The notes beneath the pieces are model-generated. The model saw nothing but the letters and a program-made list of their open reading frames with translations, was not told the origin of the DNA and ran no database searches. From JAFMPW01 sp040830565 (GTDB lineage: Bacteria; Bacteroidota; Bacteroidia; Flavobacteriales; Flavobacteriaceae): 7,094 nucleotides of DNA. The stretch is taken from the NCBI GenBank assembly GCA_040830565.1, contig JBFOMC010000048.1:1-7094 (forward strand), written 5' to 3'. The position numbers and the translations under genes were made by a program. Positions 5,904 through 7,094 of the stretch are shown here, one piece after another (the first letter of the stretch is position 1; every line of letters begins with the position of its first letter).

Positions 5904-7094
5904 TTAATCCTGCCCCTTCTCTATTAGCTTTATTTGTTCCTCGTTTTTTTGAAGCATCATTCGAATCCAGTCCACATTGTAATTCTCATCTATAGCAAGC
6001 GCTTCTTTATAGCTTTCAACAGATAGTTTAAATTGTCCATTACGGTAATATGCTTCGCCCAGACTATCGTAAGGATTAGGTCTGTTTGGGAATTCGGAAA
6101 CCAACAACTTAAAGATCTTTATGGCGTCTACGATCCTGTCATCGGCCAATAAAGCATAGCCGAGTCTGTTCAATTCCCATTCGTTATCAAATTTGTACTT
6201 GTCAGGACTGCTTGCTTTTAGTTCTTGATAATACTGAATAGCAGTATCTATGTGATCGTAGTGCCTTTTTCTGAGCTCATAATCTATAGATATTTTGGGA
6301 TATACATAAGGCTGACCCCTTAATATATGATTGATGGCCTTACCAACTTCAAAAATTGGTATTAACCTACCATTATTGGTCAAAATGATGACCTCCCTAT
6401 TGTGGTCTAGATCTTTGGTCATGATGTTTAAAAAACCACCAAAAGCACCAGAATGACCTATTAGGCCTTTTAATTCGTCTTTAAAAATAAATAGGCCATA
6501 TCCATAGTGGTATATGTGCTCCCTGACATTATCATGTAACAATTGACCAGATTTAGACACCGCCGGCTTCCAGGCCTTTGATTTATTTTCATAGGGAATA
6601 ATTGAATTCGTGGTCAATGATTGCATCCACTTCAAAAGATCTTTAGCGGAAGCATAGACCCCATTGGATCCGTAAGTGAGCGTATTAAAATCGTCTATGC
6701 TTCCAAAACCATCATACCCAATGGCCAGGTTATCTCGCCCTCTTTTATCCCTGCTCATCACAAAGGTATTTGACATTCCCAGGGGTTTCCAAACATTTTC
6801 CCTCAGAAATTGTGCATAGCCCTCGTGCGAGACTTTTTCTACAATCATGGCAAGTAGCATATAGCCAGAATTGCTGTAACTCAGGTCTGTTCCCGGTTCA
6901 AATAAGAGACTGTCGCTTTTCGCATTTAGGAAGTTTTGAAAAATTTCTTTGTTTTCCAGGCTATCCTTTTCCTGGTAATGCGTCCTTCTCAATCCTGAGG
7001 TGTGTTGCATAAGGTTTTCCAAAGTGATCTTGTGCATGTAAGAGGGAAGTTCCGGGAAAAATGTTCCTACAGTATCAGAATAGTCGAGTTTTGC
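5904..7094 (-). CDS. Serine hydrolase (beta-lactamase/PBP fold) with TPR-like tail, N-terminus missing
   Basis: The frame is open to the right edge, giving 396 visible residues starting A-K-L-D-Y-S-D. The ATG at 7037 is internal: the 19 codons above it encode L-D-Y-S-D-T-V-G-T-F-F-P-E-L-P, the standard stretch after the Ser-x-x-Lys helix, which must lie outside the window. Visible family marks, numbered in this fragment, are H31-T-S-G-L, Y73-S-N75 (the Tyr-x-Asn catalytic motif) in the context Y-S-N-S-G-Y, and H214-S-G216 (the Lys-Thr-Gly equivalent) in the context I-G-H-S-G-A-F-G-G. Residues about 306-373 look like two TPR units (L-G-Y-A-L-L-A-D and L-G-E-A-Y-Y-R-N-G). Relatives include esterases, D-aminopeptidases, D,D-peptidases and class C beta-lactamases; the substrate cannot be assigned. 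An export signal would be in the missing part. Confidence 0.88.
   Translation of the reverse strand, partial: AKLDYSDTVGTFFPELPSYMHKITLENLMQHTSGLRRTHYQEKDSLENKEIFQNFLNAKSDSLLFEPGTDLSYSNSGYMLLAMIVEKVSHEGYAQFLRENVWKPLGMSNTFVMSRDKRGRDNLAIGYDGFGSIDDFNTLTYGSNGVYASAKDLLKWMQSLTTNSIIPYENKSKAWKPAVSKSGQLLHDNVREHIYHYGYGLFIFKDELKGLIGHSGAFGGFLNIMTKDLDHNREVIILTNNGRLIPIFEVGKAINHILRGQPYVYPKISIDYELRKRHYDHIDTAIQYYQELKASSPDKYKFDNEWELNRLGYALLADDRIVDAIKIFKLLVSEFPNRPNPYDSLGEAYYRNGQFKLSVESYKEALAIDENYNVDWIRMMLQKNEEQIKLIEKGQD

Noticed and set aside
6770..7012. Plus-strand open frame of 80 codons inside the serine hydrolase gene
   Set aside because: Antisense shadow over conserved hydrolase sequence.
7035..7037. ATG as the start of the serine hydrolase gene
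   Set aside because: The frame stays open to the right edge and upstream codons encode the conserved segment before the HTSGL motif, so this Met is internal.

Overview
This 7.1 kb window looks like chromosomal DNA of a member of the Bacteroidota, most likely a marine-type flavobacterium. Three things support this: moderate GC, almost no Shine-Dalgarno sequences before convincing start codons, and the protein families present. No mobile element, CRISPR array, tRNA or rRNA is visible. The assignment is inferred from family resemblance and base composition, not from a database search.

Layout: five of the six genes lie on the minus strand. Reading that strand from right to left, the right edge (5904-7094) holds the C-terminal part of a serine hydrolase of the class C beta-lactamase/penicillin-binding fold with a TPR-like tail; its N-terminus with the catalytic Ser-x-x-Lys lies outside the window. 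A plus-strand atypical short-chain dehydrogenase of the HTATIP2/TIP30 type (5081-5731) converges on it across a 172-nt spacer carrying a decayed GCG-rich tandem repeat. A divergent 2'-5' RNA ligase-like 2H phosphoesterase follows (4219-4791, minus), separated from the dehydrogenase by a 289-nt spacer with a 12-bp inverted repeat. Next is a 985-residue lipoprotein (1013-3970, minus) with a beta-propeller dehydrogenase-like domain, HEAT-like repeats and a C-terminal c-type haem domain. Then come a transglutaminase-like protein (305-940, minus) and, only 3 nt further on, the N-terminal 100 residues of a bestrophin-family channel running off the left edge.

How the genes may work together: the only clear operon is transglutaminase-like plus bestrophin. 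The haem lipoprotein is just upstream on the same strand (72-nt gap) and may be co-transcribed. The remaining genes look like independent housekeeping or accessory functions, and no complete new multi-gene system is evident. The points most worth checking are: an inverted repeat that covers the start codon of the haem lipoprotein; a Tyr-to-Phe change at the catalytic position of the dehydrogenase; an atypical third catalytic position in the transglutaminase-like protein; an in-frame coding-like tail after the amber stop of the 2H phosphoesterase; and two intergenic repeats.
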